Positions 1 to 8,020 are shown, numbered from the stretch's first letter. The stretch is DNA of 64,000 nucleotides from Lachnospiraceae bacterium FE2018 (GCA_000702845.1 JNKK01000005.1:1-64000); one strand, 5' to 3'. Notes: generated from the letters alone by a model not told the origin. Made by a program: numbers and translations.

Positions 1-410
1 TTTGCGATGTTCATCGATGCCATCGAAATGATGAACGGCGGTACGCTCCAGAATGCAACCAGGTAGCCGTTAAAGCATCCGAACAGGAATCCGATCAGGA
101 TGCAGAGGATAACTGCAACTGCAATCGGCATTCCCTGCTGCGCAAATGTGTAGCCTGAAATCAGGGCACAGCAGAACATAACCGGTCCGATTGAGAAATC
201 GATACCGCCCGTCGCAATGACGAATGTAACGCCCAGAGACAGGAACCCCAGGAAGTAGATGTAATTCAATGTAGAAAGAATATGCGCCATGCCGGAAAAC
301 TTCGGAATCACAACGCAGAATACAAGGTACATCAATACAAGTACAACAGCCAGGACGACTCTGTTAAACCCGACCTTCCTGACAAATGGGTTTTGTTTGA
401 TTTTTTCCAT
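1..410 (-). CDS. Ribose-type ABC transporter permease (partial, 3' end outside window)
   Basis: Inner-membrane permease of a sugar (RbsC/BPD_transp_2 family) ABC importer. About 136 N-terminal residues are visible. The protein opens MEKIKQNP, then has a membrane span starting near residue 18, followed by the family signature region with ATGGIDFSIGP near residues 65-75, which matches the 'T GGIDLSVG' motif of RbsC-like permeases. ATG at 410 is preceded by GGGAGGG at good spacing, so the start is secure. It lies downstream of the sugar-binding lipoprotein gene (587-1906) on the same strand, separated by a terminator-like hairpin, as is common when the binding protein is made in excess. The ATPase gene is presumably beyond the left edge. 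Family assignment is firm; the transported sugar is not known. Confidence 0.88.
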   Translation of the reverse strand, partial: MEKIKQNPFVRKVGFNRVVLAVVLVLMYLVFCVVIPKFSGMAHILSTLNYIYFLGFLSLGVTFVIATGGIDFSIGPVMFCCALISGYTFAQQGMPIAVAVILCILIGFLFGCFNGYLVAFWSVPPFIISMASMNIA

Positions 411-494
411 TTTACCCTCCCATTTTTTTGGTTAACACTTTTTCATTTAAATATGGTTCACTGCATTTGATCTGCAGGTGTTCCAAAATAAAAC

Positions 495-528
495 GCGGGC
501 AGAAGGAAACTGCTTATCTTCTGCCCGC
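495..528 (-). terminator. Intercistronic hairpin/attenuator between binding protein and permease
   Basis: Perfect 11-bp stem GCGGGCAGAAG (495-505) / CTTCTGCCCGC (518-528) with a 12-nt loop. Read on the minus strand it is followed by GTTTTATTTT. It sits between the binding-protein stop and the permease start, so it probably ends part of the transcripts and lowers permease expression relative to the binding protein. Confidence 0.75.
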
Positions 529-586
529 TTTTCTATAGGATGATTGCTCCTATCTTAATTCACTGATTCCCCGCTTAACGATTAGA

Positions 587-1906
587 TTAGTCGTACAGGT
601 TCGGAGCGATGAGCGGATCTTCCATGTTGTCTGCGTTGTACCAGTAAGCCGGAATCGGAAGGTCGCCTACTTCGTCGCCGTTGTTGTTAGCTACCAGAGA
701 TGCAACTGAGAAGTAACCCATTGCGTACGGCATCTGTGTTACACAGCCAAACAGTGTTCCGTCAGCAACTGCTTCCTTGATGGTTGCGCCTGCGTCAAAG
801 CCTGCACCGATGATGTTTGTCTCAGGATCTCTTCCGAGTACATCGAGGTTGCTGTTCGCCTGGATCATACCTTCTGTAACAGTCTGGTTTGTGCCGAAGA
901 CTGCAACTGTGTCTTCTTTGTTGATGATTGCGGAAACTTCGCTTGCGCACAGGTCAACCATTGCGGTTGCCGGTACACGGCACTCGATGATGATGTCGCA
1001 GTCATTCTCGTCGCCCTTGTCAGTTGCTTTGCCTACAAAGAACTCGTTGCCGGTGACAGCTACTTTATAACCGTCTGCAGCTGCTTTTTCAATGATTCCG
1101 TTTACGAAGCCGATACCACGCTGGGTGTTACTTGCGGATGTAGAATCATTTGCAACCATGCCGATACGGATCGGAGCGCCCTGGCCGATTTTGAAGGAAA
1201 TTGCGTTGTAAACGTTTTCTGCTGCGATTGCGCCTGCTGCCGGGCTGTCAGTTGCAACTGTACCGAGGACAGAACCTTCCGGCGGATTCTCAACACCGCT
1301 GTCGAATGCGATAATCGGAACACCTTCTTCTTTTGCCTTGTTCAGAGAATCCTGGACAGAATTGGAGTCGCATGCTGCGAATGCAATACCGTCTACATGG
1401 TTCAGGATTGCTGCGTTGAGCATGTTAACCTGGTCTGCGATATCGGACTCTGTATTCGGGCCCATGCAGTCAAGCTTAACGCCAAGATCTGCTGCTGCTG
1501 CATTTGCGCCTTCAACAACTGCTGTGAAGAAACTTGCTGAGAATGCCTTAACGATCAGCTGATAGGTATACTCATCGTTAGCGGTCAGGCCGTCAAACGG
1601 AGAACCTGCCAGCATGTTGTCCATGTCCATGACCCAGCCTTCTGCTGCGTCTGCGCCTGCGTCTGCTGCCTCGGAAACTGTCTCTGCTGCCTCAGATGCT
1701 GCGGATGATGCTGCCTCTGCTGCCTCAGATGCTGCGGATGATGCTGCCTCTGCTGCGTCGTCTGCTGCCTCGGAAACTGCCTCTGCTGCTTCAGAAGCTG
1801 CAGAAGAAGCTGCGGATGATGCGCTGTCGCTGCTGCCGCCGCATCCCGCGAGTAACGTAGCTGCCATTGCCGTTGCCATTACTGCTGCTAAAAATCTCTT
1901 TTTCAT
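587..1906 (-). CDS. Sugar ABC transporter substrate-binding lipoprotein
   Basis: Extracellular solute receptor of the RbsB/Peripla_BP_4 type, 439 aa. Signal peptide with lipobox LLAGC near residue 20, so a lipid-anchored protein. Between the lipobox and the binding domain lies a spacer of about 60 residues built almost only of Ala, Ser, Glu, Asp and Val, encoded partly by a perfect 33-bp tandem repeat. The periplasmic-binding fold follows (FDSGV near the hinge region; NDSTSASNTQRGIGF later). Start chosen at 1906, where AAAGGAGAAAGGT precedes ATG; an in-frame ATG 22 codons upstream has no ribosome site and would spoil the signal peptide. It belongs to the operon with the ABC permease downstream and the IolG-like, zinc-ADH and AroD-like genes upstream, so the ligand is likely their substrate, a sugar, polyol or cyclitol. 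Confidence 0.9.
   Translation of the reverse strand: MKKRFLAAVMATAMAATLLAGCGGSSDSASSAASSAASEAAEAVSEAADDAAEAASSAASEAAEAASSAASEAAETVSEAADAGADAAEGWVMDMDNMLAGSPFDGLTANDEYTYQLIVKAFSASFFTAVVEGANAAAADLGVKLDCMGPNTESDIADQVNMLNAAILNHVDGIAFAACDSNSVQDSLNKAKEEGVPIIAFDSGVENPPEGSVLGTVATDSPAAGAIAAENVYNAISFKIGQGAPIRIGMVANDSTSASNTQRGIGFVNGIIEKAAADGYKVAVTGNEFFVGKATDKGDENDCDIIIECRVPATAMVDLCASEVSAIINKEDTVAVFGTNQTVTEGMIQANSNLDVLGRDPETNIIGAGFDAGATIKEAVADGTLFGCVTQMPYAMGYFSVASLVANNNGDEVGDLPIPAYWYNADNMEDPLIAPNLYD
1683..1748 (-). repeat. 33-bp perfect tandem repeat (two copies) coding the Ala/Ser/Glu spacer
   Basis: Two exact copies of a 33-bp unit (1683-1715, 1716-1748), 11 codons each, inside the binding-protein gene. 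Degenerate copies extend to about 1815. They encode the low-complexity linker after the lipobox. Unit length is a multiple of three, so copy-number change would keep frame and only alter linker length. Confidence 0.9.
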
Positions 1907-2020
1907 ACCTTTCTCCTTTTTTTTTAGAATTTGCTGGTATTTATTTCGATCCGGACATTCCTTCTTATCCAAAGTTCTGCATTTCCGTCCGGAATGCCCG
2001 TATCATTACGATTTGATTAT

Positions 2021-3037
2021 TCAGTTGTAGAATTCCGGCTTCTCAGGAAGTGTGATCTCTTTCGCTGTTCCGCCTTCTTCACGGCACTGTCCCAGAACAT
2101 ATGCTGTCAGGCATGCCATGTAGCCATCCCATGCAGATGCACCGTGCGGTGTCTCGTCTGCGAGTACTGTATCAACCCAGTCCTGCATCTCAATGTTGTA
2201 TGCCTCGATGAAACGTGTCTCCCAGCCCGGCATAATTCCGGAAGCCTTTGTGCAGTCAGTCTTGGTGATTACACGAGGCGGATCCGGCAGTTTTGCGGTT
2301 CCGAGATCACCGACGACCTCACACTGGATATCATAGCCGTAGCCTGAGCTCTGGCTGATCTCTACGTCGATACAGATGCCGTTCTTTGTGCGGAGCATCA
2401 TGATCTGCGGATCCTGCAGTCCTTCCTTTGCGGAGATGCTGCTCTGACGCGGCAGAACAACCTGACCGGATACATAGTCATCATCCAGCAGCCAGCGGAG
2501 TACATCGATCTCATGTACGCCGGAGTTCTTGATGGACATCTCAGATGTCATGGTTGCTGCATGTGTCATATTTCTGTGACATGCATGCACGATCAGCGGA
2601 AGTCCGATCTTTCCTTCTTGAATTGTCTTCTTTAACTCTACATATCCCGGATCGAAGCGGCGCATGAAACCGACCTGTACGATGCGCTTTCCGAACGCCT
2701 GCTCAGCCTCGATGATTTCCTGGCATTCAGAAACTTCTGTTGCCAGCGGTTTTTCGCAGAAGACATATTTGCCTGCCTTGATGCTGGCCATAACATACTG
2801 TGCATGAGCCGGATCCCAGGTTGTTACCATAACGGCATCAACTTCCGGGCTGTTGATCAGCTCTTCGCCATCTTCAAAAAACTTCGCGCCGTACTGTTCT
2901 GCAACCTTGCGGCCGACTTCCTGATTTACCTCAGAAACTGCAACAACTCTGCAGCCCGTGATGCGCTCTGTAAAACGCTTTACATGGTCTCTTCCGATTG
3001 CGCCGAGTCCGACAACGCCAATCCGTAATTCTTTCAT
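2021..3037 (-). CDS. Gfo/Idh/MocA oxidoreductase, myo-inositol 2-dehydrogenase-like
   Basis: NAD(P)-dependent sugar/cyclitol dehydrogenase of 338 aa, normal for IolG-type enzymes. N-terminal Rossmann motif GVVGLGAIGRDH (residues 7-18), the family EKP motif in CEKPLATE near residue 95, then GFMRRFDPGY and the helix motif HEIDVLRWL, which carry the catalytic Lys/Asp/His set known for inositol dehydrogenases. GGGAGGAACTT precedes ATG at 3037. Same strand as the zinc alcohol dehydrogenase upstream and the binding protein downstream. Likely role: oxidation of the imported cyclitol or sugar at one hydroxyl. Resemblance to IolG is by motif only; other Gfo/Idh/MocA members use very different sugars, so the substrate is not assigned. 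Confidence 0.85.
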   Translation of the reverse strand: MKELRIGVVGLGAIGRDHVKRFTERITGCRVVAVSEVNQEVGRKVAEQYGAKFFEDGEELINSPEVDAVMVTTWDPAHAQYVMASIKAGKYVFCEKPLATEVSECQEIIEAEQAFGKRIVQVGFMRRFDPGYVELKKTIQEGKIGLPLIVHACHRNMTHAATMTSEMSIKNSGVHEIDVLRWLLDDDYVSGQVVLPRQSSISAKEGLQDPQIMMLRTKNGICIDVEISQSSGYGYDIQCEVVGDLGTAKLPDPPRVITKTDCTKASGIMPGWETRFIEAYNIEMQDWVDTVLADETPHGASAWDGYMACLTAYVLGQCREEGGTAKEITLPEKPEFYN

Positions 3038-3110
3038 AAGTTCCTCCCGGATCTCTCAAGATCTATTATGTGATATATAGTAGTTTATATTTATCTTGTT
3101 TATGGACTGC

Positions 3111-4148
3111 TTATCTGATATCATCCCATGGATAAAGAATGACTTCGATCGCCTGGCTGGTGCGCATTGCCTCCAGACCAACTGCAAAATCCTTCAGCGG
3201 CAGACGGTGTGTGATCATATAGGAGAAATCAAGCTGTCCGCTGTTCAGGCCGCTCGCAACTGTCTGCAGTACATTTACGCCGATGAAAGAACCGTAAATC
3301 GTAATGCCCTTGCGTGCGATCCAGTGCTGGCTGATTGTCTGCTCTGCCTTGTCATTCAGGCCAATTACCAGAACCGTTCCGCCCGGACGTACCAGGTCGA
3401 TACACTGGTCAATTGTTGTTCCGACACACTCGATTGTAATGTCTGCACCGAGCGGCATTTCTTCCCGGACGACTGCTTTCAGATCTTCTTCTCTGGTGTT
3501 GACGATTCTGTCCGCGCCGCTTTCAAGCAGGTATTTTCTGCGCGCTTCGCTTCTGCCTGTGATGATAACCTTGCCCGCGCCTGCCATCTTGCAGAGCTTC
3601 GTAAAATACATCCCAAACGGACCGCCGCCGATAATAACGACATTGTCGCCCGGCATAATGTGCAGCTTCTTCATACCGCCCATTGCGACATTCAGCGGTT
3701 CTGCAAAGATTGCATTGTCAAGCGGCACATTTTTGTTTATTTTCGCGAGGTTGCTGTCCGGGCAAACCAGATACTGTGCAAACGCCCCGTCGTATTCCAT
3801 TCCAATTGATTTCATATTCGGGCAGACATTGTAATCGCCCTTTTTGCAGATTTCACAGGTTCCGCATGCGATGTTGTTGTCCATGATCAGACGGTCGCCC
3901 GGCTTGAATCCTGTAACTGCCTCACCGCACTCCACAACTTCACCGACGATCTCGTGTCCGATGATCGTTCCCGGGATTGCCGGATACTGCGGCGGAGTTG
4001 CCAGAATGTGTACATCTGTTCCGCAGATACTGCAGGCAAGAACCTTAACCAACACATCATTCGGTCTCTGCAGCTGCGGTATCGGTTTCTGTGTGATTTC
4101 GTATTTGCCGACCTCGGTGAATACGACACAATCCATCATTCCCTGCAT
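3111..4148 (-). CDS. Zinc-dependent alcohol/polyol dehydrogenase (MDR family), first copy
   Basis: Medium-chain zinc dehydrogenase, 345 aa, of the sorbitol/threonine dehydrogenase class. Catalytic zinc site in SICGTDVH and GHEIVGEV; structural zinc loop CGTCEICKKGDYNVC; NAD-binding GGGPFG. Start placed at 4148 (MQGMMDC) because GGAGG lies 8 nt upstream; an ATG five codons earlier overlaps that ribosome site. The gene is in line with a second zinc dehydrogenase (4349-5374), the two proteins sharing architecture but clearly diverged. They likely catalyse separate oxidations in the same pathway, or reduction and re-oxidation of epimers. No sequence feature identifies the substrate. Confidence 0.88.
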   Translation of the reverse strand: MQGMMDCVVFTEVGKYEITQKPIPQLQRPNDVLVKVLACSICGTDVHILATPPQYPAIPGTIIGHEIVGEVVECGEAVTGFKPGDRLIMDNNIACGTCEICKKGDYNVCPNMKSIGMEYDGAFAQYLVCPDSNLAKINKNVPLDNAIFAEPLNVAMGGMKKLHIMPGDNVVIIGGGPFGMYFTKLCKMAGAGKVIITGRSEARRKYLLESGADRIVNTREEDLKAVVREEMPLGADITIECVGTTIDQCIDLVRPGGTVLVIGLNDKAEQTISQHWIARKGITIYGSFIGVNVLQTVASGLNSGQLDFSYMITHRLPLKDFAVGLEAMRTSQAIEVILYPWDDIR

Positions 4149-4348
4149 GGTAAAAACCTCCATTCCTGCCTAAACGTATCAATCAGATACGTGATTTTTC
4201 AAAATTCAGTAATTTAAGATGCTGCTGGGCGGCCGCCGCAATGCTGTTAATCATGGCTACTGCAACAGCTCCGACTCTGGTTCGTTAGAAACTTATCCGC
4301 ACAGGACAGCCGCCCGCATATCTTTGATAGGGTTTTGTATGTATCGAA

Positions 4349-5374
4349 TTATTCCGGAAGTCCGTTCGGATATACGATGCAGCGGCATGCTTTCTTGTTG
4401 CGCATAGCCTCGATACCCTCATGGATATTATCCAGTGTCAGTCTGTGTGTGATGAACTTGTCCAGACCCAGTTCCGGGTTGCGGATCAGTTCCAGAGCGC
4501 CCGGGAAGTCTTTTCCGAGTGCGCCGAAGATGGAGATCTCGTCCAGTACGAATGCGCCCGGTGCGATCTCGGATCTTGCGTTGTTGTCAAGACCGAACAG
4601 AAGGATGCGGCCCTGCGGGTTGATCAGCTTCTGTGCCTCCGGAAGGATGTTTCCGCGGCCGACAGCGTCGATGATCAGGTCAGCCTTGAACGGCCAGTTT
4701 GCCTTCATGACATCTTCCAGGGTCTCTTTTGCAACGTCGACAACGATGTCTGCGCCGCAGTTCTTTGCTTCTTTGACGCGATCTTCACCCTTTGCGGTGA
4801 CGATCAGGTTTCTGACGCCGAATGCCTTCAGTGCGCGGATGAAAGTAAGACCGATCGGGCCTGCGCCGTAGAGAATTACGTAGTCAACCGGTGAAGGTGT
4901 AACCTTGTTCAGGGAGCTGACAACACATGCAAGCGGCTCAACCTGGGCTACGATGTCAACCGGGATGTTCTGGTCAACATGATACATCTGGCCTGCGTCA
5001 ACCTTTGCATACTCTGAGAATCCGCCGTCAGCCAGCTGGCCGTAATGGTCGGAATTGGAGCAGAGGTCGCCTCTGTTGTGTGTACACTCGAAGCAGTGGC
5101 CGCAGCGTACGCGCGGGTTGATTGCAACGCGCTCGCCAATCTCGAAGCCCTGCACTTCATCGCCCATCTCGGTGATGGTTCCGCAGAACTCATGTCCGTA
5201 GATGATGCCCGGCTTCATGTACTGTCCCGGAGGAATTGCCAGTCCGTGAATATCGCTTCCGCAGATGCTTGCTGCGTCAACTTTGATGATAACGTCTGTA
5301 GGTTTTGTAATTTCCGGCATCGGAATATCTTTAACTGTCAGGGTTCCCGGTCCCTCGAAGATAGCAGCTTTCAT
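4349..5374 (-). CDS. Zinc-dependent alcohol/polyol dehydrogenase (MDR family), second copy
   Basis: 341-aa zinc dehydrogenase. Catalytic site residues in SICGSDIHG and YGHEFCGTI; four structural cysteines in CGHCFECTHNRGDLC; Rossmann motif YGAGPIGLTF. Ribosome site AAGGAG before ATG at 5374. Located directly downstream of the AroD-like gene and upstream of the other zinc dehydrogenase; the 185-nt gap after its stop holds no convincing gene. Members of this family commonly oxidise polyols, sugar alcohols or cyclitol hydroxyls with NAD. The pairing of two such enzymes with an IolG-like dehydrogenase and an AroD-like dehydratase suggests a multi-step cyclitol or polyol pathway, which is inference. 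Confidence 0.88.
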   Translation of the reverse strand: MKAAIFEGPGTLTVKDIPMPEITKPTDVIIKVDAASICGSDIHGLAIPPGQYMKPGIIYGHEFCGTITEMGDEVQGFEIGERVAINPRVRCGHCFECTHNRGDLCSNSDHYGQLADGGFSEYAKVDAGQMYHVDQNIPVDIVAQVEPLACVVSSLNKVTPSPVDYVILYGAGPIGLTFIRALKAFGVRNLIVTAKGEDRVKEAKNCGADIVVDVAKETLEDVMKANWPFKADLIIDAVGRGNILPEAQKLINPQGRILLFGLDNNARSEIAPGAFVLDEISIFGALGKDFPGALELIRNPELGLDKFITHRLTLDNIHEGIEAMRNKKACRCIVYPNGLPE

Positions 5375-5430
5375 GTTTTTCTCCTTTTTCTATTCAGAAA
5401 TTCAGTCTCTCTGTACCTGTATGCCATGCC

Positions 5431-5456
5431 CGGCAGGACTTTATACTGTCCTGCCG
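5431..5456 (-). other. Intercistronic hairpin between AroD-like and zinc-ADH genes
   Basis: Perfect 9-bp stem CGGCAGGAC (5431-5439) / GTCCTGCCG (5448-5456) with an 8-nt loop. No U-tract follows on the minus strand, so it is more likely an mRNA processing or stability element than a terminator. Confidence 0.5.
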
Positions 5457-5480
5457 AACACATTTTTACAAACTTCTAAA

Positions 5481-7001
5481 TTAGTATCCGAAGATCTCAG
5501 CAAGCTGGTCGACGTAGTGGATATCCTCTTCCTCGCCGCCGCGGATGCCGGTGATGTCGATGAACTCGAAGTCAGCGCCGATCTCGCCGCCCATGGTACG
5601 GGTGATGAGGCCTGTGTCGCCCATTGCGCAGATGATGCACGGCTCCTGAAGGAATGTCTCACGCATTTCCTTGGATGCTTCTGAGCATCTGACTGCATCT
5701 TCGTAGTTGGTAGCTGTCAGATAGAACTTCGGCAGAGCAGATCCCTTGTCCAGGCACTCTTTGAAGGTGTCGATGATTTCCTGATGAGAAGGTGTCAGTG
5801 TCCACTTATGCTGGGAAACGACGAGCTTTGTGCCGTTTGCTGCGCAGACATCCTGCATCTCTTTAATCATTTCCGGAGTGTTGTCGATCTCTGTGTCAGC
5901 GTAAGCGATGAGACCTGTGTTGATCAGGGCCTTTGTCAGGAACAGTCTCTGGCTGTCCGGATACCACTTCAGGCCGCCCTCTTTCTTAACACGGAAGGTA
6001 AGGAGGATCGGAACCTTCGGCATGATCTCTTTGATCTGTTTCAGAACATCAATCCAGTAATCTGCTACGAACTGGGTGGTTCCCATCGGAAGCAGGTAGT
6101 CAATTCTCCACTCAACCATTTCCGGATTGGTCATTGCAACTCTCTTTGCCTCAGCGAGGACATCGTCTTTTGTACGCTTCTTGAGCATCATGCAGCGGAG
6201 GAAACGCTCGCCGCCCATTACGTGACCGTCAATGTCGTACTGAATCGGGCTCTGGAGTTTCTTGTAGTGGCCGTAGCATGCAACCATTCTCTTGTACTGG
6301 CCGTAGCTCTCGAACAGTCCGCCTTCCGGCTCTACCAGCTGATAGAAACCAAAGTCGTTGCCTGCCTTCTCAGAGAGGATTCTGGTCTGGAATCCGACTT
6401 CGCCCATCGGCCATACAGTTGCCGGAATGCTGACGATATCAGATGCAGCGATTTCTTTGGAAGCATATCCGAGTGTAATGACATCGGGATCGTCCTTTGC
6501 GATGTATGCGAGGTAAGCAAGATCAGCGCCTTTGTCCTCAGCAACCTTTGCCATTGCGATGACATCGTCTTTGCTCTTGGTTCCTTCGAAGCAGATGTAG
6601 GAAAGCATCAGCTTCTTGCCGGTTGCCTTCAGGGCTGCCAGGAAGGATTCCTCTGCACATACGTCAGCGCCGAAGATGTCTACATAGTCAGCAGAAGATT
6701 TAGCAGTTGCCTGTTTCTCTTCGTCAGATGCATTGCAGTCATAACCTGCTGTATTGAAGTTCACCAGGACGATTTTCTCTGCCAGGGCATCTTTGCACTC
6801 TGCGAGAACATCAACCATAGTAGCGATCTTGTCCATGTTGCCGACGTTGATTTCTACGCCAGCTTCTTCAGCTGCAACTGCTTCTGCAAGCAGGTTCTTC
6901 ATCTCTTCCGCGTTCTTCGGAGAAATAGAAACGAATGCTGTGTAAGCATCAGCGCCGATGGTGTAATTCTTAACTGTGACTGTTTTCTTGAAGTTTGCCA
7001 T
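5481..7001 (-). CDS. Tandem type I 3-dehydroquinase-like (AroD) protein with degenerate N-terminal domain
   Basis: 506 aa, about twice the usual ~250 aa of type I dehydroquinate dehydratase. The C-terminal half (about 265-506) keeps the family's key positions: VEWRID (Glu297, Arg299), TFRVKKEGG (Arg337), SQH (His398, general base), LPKF (Lys425, Schiff-base lysine) and MGDTGLITR (Arg468). The N-terminal half (about 8-245) looks like a decayed copy: it keeps VEINV (Glu50) and PMGEVGFQTR (Arg207), but where His and the Schiff-base Lys should be it has LSY and LAYLAY. So one half is probably catalytic and the other structural or regulatory. It is first in the operon, 5' of two zinc dehydrogenases. 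Expected chemistry is imine-type dehydration of a 3-keto cyclitol; whether the substrate is 3-dehydroquinate is not shown. AAAGGAG precedes ATG at 7001. Confidence 0.82.
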   Translation of the reverse strand: MANFKKTVTVKNYTIGADAYTAFVSISPKNAEEMKNLLAEAVAAEEAGVEINVGNMDKIATMVDVLAECKDALAEKIVLVNFNTAGYDCNASDEEKQATAKSSADYVDIFGADVCAEESFLAALKATGKKLMLSYICFEGTKSKDDVIAMAKVAEDKGADLAYLAYIAKDDPDVITLGYASKEIAASDIVSIPATVWPMGEVGFQTRILSEKAGNDFGFYQLVEPEGGLFESYGQYKRMVACYGHYKKLQSPIQYDIDGHVMGGERFLRCMMLKKRTKDDVLAEAKRVAMTNPEMVEWRIDYLLPMGTTQFVADYWIDVLKQIKEIMPKVPILLTFRVKKEGGLKWYPDSQRLFLTKALINTGLIAYADTEIDNTPEMIKEMQDVCAANGTKLVVSQHKWTLTPSHQEIIDTFKECLDKGSALPKFYLTATNYEDAVRCSEASKEMRETFLQEPCIICAMGDTGLITRTMGGEIGADFEFIDITGIRGGEEEDIHYVDQLAEIFGY

Positions 7002-7035
7002 GATTTTTTCTCCTTTTTTGTGGCTTATTATTTTT

Positions 7036-7054
7036 TAGTCCGCTCTGCGGACTA
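7036..7054 (-). other. Leader hairpin close to the AroD-like start
   Basis: 7-bp inverted repeat TAGTCCG (7036-7042) / CGGACTA (7048-7054), 5-nt loop, about 35 nt upstream of the start codon within the predicted 240-nt leader. No U-run follows. May affect mRNA stability or translation. Confidence 0.4.
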
Positions 7055-7096
7055 TTGAGTCCTTTGTTGTTTCCGCGGCCCTTCTGGGGGGACGCA

Positions 7097-7144
7097 TGAT
7101 TCGGTGCGGGATATTTATTCACCCGATCCTCCTGCACCGAATCA
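7097..7144 (-). other. Leader inverted repeat upstream of AroD-like operon
   Basis: 11-bp perfect inverted repeat TGATTCGGTGC (7097-7107) / GCACCGAATCA (7134-7144) with a 26-nt loop, inside the predicted 5' leader. Could be a leader stem or a roadblock operator downstream of the promoter. Confidence 0.5.
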
Positions 7145-7247
7145 CACATTGGAGGAAAGCAAATTACTTTAAAAGTATTTGTTTTTATTTTGATACGTTC
7201 GGTTTTTGTTTCGCTTGTTTCTTGCTCGTCCGTATCTTTATGATGCA

Positions 7248-7276
7248 ACTATACACCATTAGGTTCTATTTTTCAA
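7248..7276 (-). promoter_or_regulatory. SigA-type promoter of the cyclitol/polyol operon
   Basis: On the minus strand TTGAAA (7271-7276), 17-bp spacer, TATAGT (7248-7253). Predicted start point near 7241, giving a leader of about 240 nt before the AroD-like gene. Confidence 0.8.
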
Positions 7277-7355
7277 GTACCTTTTTGGCGTTTTTCGCAT
7301 GTTTGTACAAATTATACAAAACAATACATCCGTTTCTATGCTATTTTATCGCCGC

Positions 7356-7395
7356 AATAGTATGTATTCTATTTTCTTTTGAAATACATACTATT
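7356..7395. promoter_or_regulatory. 13-bp inverted repeat upstream of the operon promoter, candidate operator
   Basis: Perfect arms AATAGTATGTATT (7356-7368) and AATACATACTATT (7383-7395), 14-bp spacer, centred about 100 bp upstream of the -35 box. The distance suits an activator or a loop-forming repressor. No regulator gene is adjacent. The rest of the 7002-7567 gap holds no gene I can support. Confidence 0.5.
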
Positions 7396-7466
7396 TTTAA
7401 GCACTTTACTTCTCCTGCGTCATCTTTGTTTCCTGACAATCTAAGCATTTCACCCTAAAATTTCGC

Positions 7467-7512
7467 AAAAAAATACCAGGAATATCTGAATTGGAAACAG
7501 ACATTCCCGGTA
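7467..7512 (-). terminator. Terminator of the VOC gene
   Basis: Read on the minus strand: stem TACC-GGAAT-TCTG with small mismatches pairing with CAGA-ATTCC-GGTA, then a run of seven T. It lies about 55 nt after the stop of the VOC gene. Confidence 0.75.
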
Positions 7513-7567
7513 ATTCATGCGATTTTTGTTGTGTTTCTTATGATTCGTGCGATTTTTAATGTATTTC

Positions 7568-8020
7568 TTACTTTCCTTCTTCCATCAGTTCGATACAGAT
7601 GTTATTCGGATCGCGCAGATAAACCCACTTGAAGTCAATTGATCCGTCTTCCTTATAATCAGTATTGATCTCTGAGTGGAACCGGATCCCTCTGGCTGTC
7701 AGATTACGGTACATTTCTTCCAGGTCATCCACATACATCGCTACATGCGCAGAACCGGAGACAGACATGTCGCCGTGATACTCCGCACTCACCGGATCAG
7801 TAAACTGAAAGAACTCCAGTTCATGTCCGCCGGCTCTGACGACGGCCGTCTTCATCGCTGCCGCTCTGTTTTCTCCCAGAACACCGATGCCGATCACCGG
7901 ACCTTCTGCATCCCCGCTTTTAACCAGCTCTCCGCCCATCATTTCAGTCCAGAATGATACCTGTTTCTCAATATCAGCCACAATAAATCCTGTGTGTGCC
8001 ACTTTTGTAATTAAAGCCAT
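7568..8020 (-). CDS. VOC-family (glyoxalase-like) protein
   Basis: 150-aa single-domain vicinal oxygen chelate protein. Two beta-alpha-beta-beta-beta modules are visible: HTGFIVADIEK (His9) and GGHELEFFQF in the first; SAHVAMYVDDLEEMY and ICIELME in the second. These supply the His/Glu/His/Glu metal ligands expected in glyoxalase I-like or epimerase-like VOC enzymes. AAAGGAG before ATG at 8020. It stands alone between a terminator and the radical SAM gene on the same strand, 84 nt away. Its reaction cannot be told from sequence; lactoylglutathione lyase annotation would be a guess because this lineage seldom uses glutathione. Confidence 0.8.
   Translation of the reverse strand: MALITKVAHTGFIVADIEKQVSFWTEMMGGELVKSGDAEGPVIGIGVLGENRAAAMKTAVVRAGGHELEFFQFTDPVSAEYHGDMSVSGSAHVAMYVDDLEEMYRNLTARGIRFHSEINTDYKEDGSIDFKWVYLRDPNNICIELMEEGK

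Noticed and set aside
1660-1815. CRISPR-like direct repeats
   Set aside because: Repeats are contiguous coding tandem units without spacers.
1614-2030. Plus-strand Ala/Ser-rich open frame
   Set aside because: It is the reverse complement of the lipoprotein spacer repeats, which code Ala/Ser/Glu on either strand.
5784-7058. Long plus-strand open frame (424 codons) opposite the AroD-like gene
   Set aside because: It is antisense to a gene with clear catalytic motifs, has Cys/His/Phe-rich shadow composition and no ribosome site.
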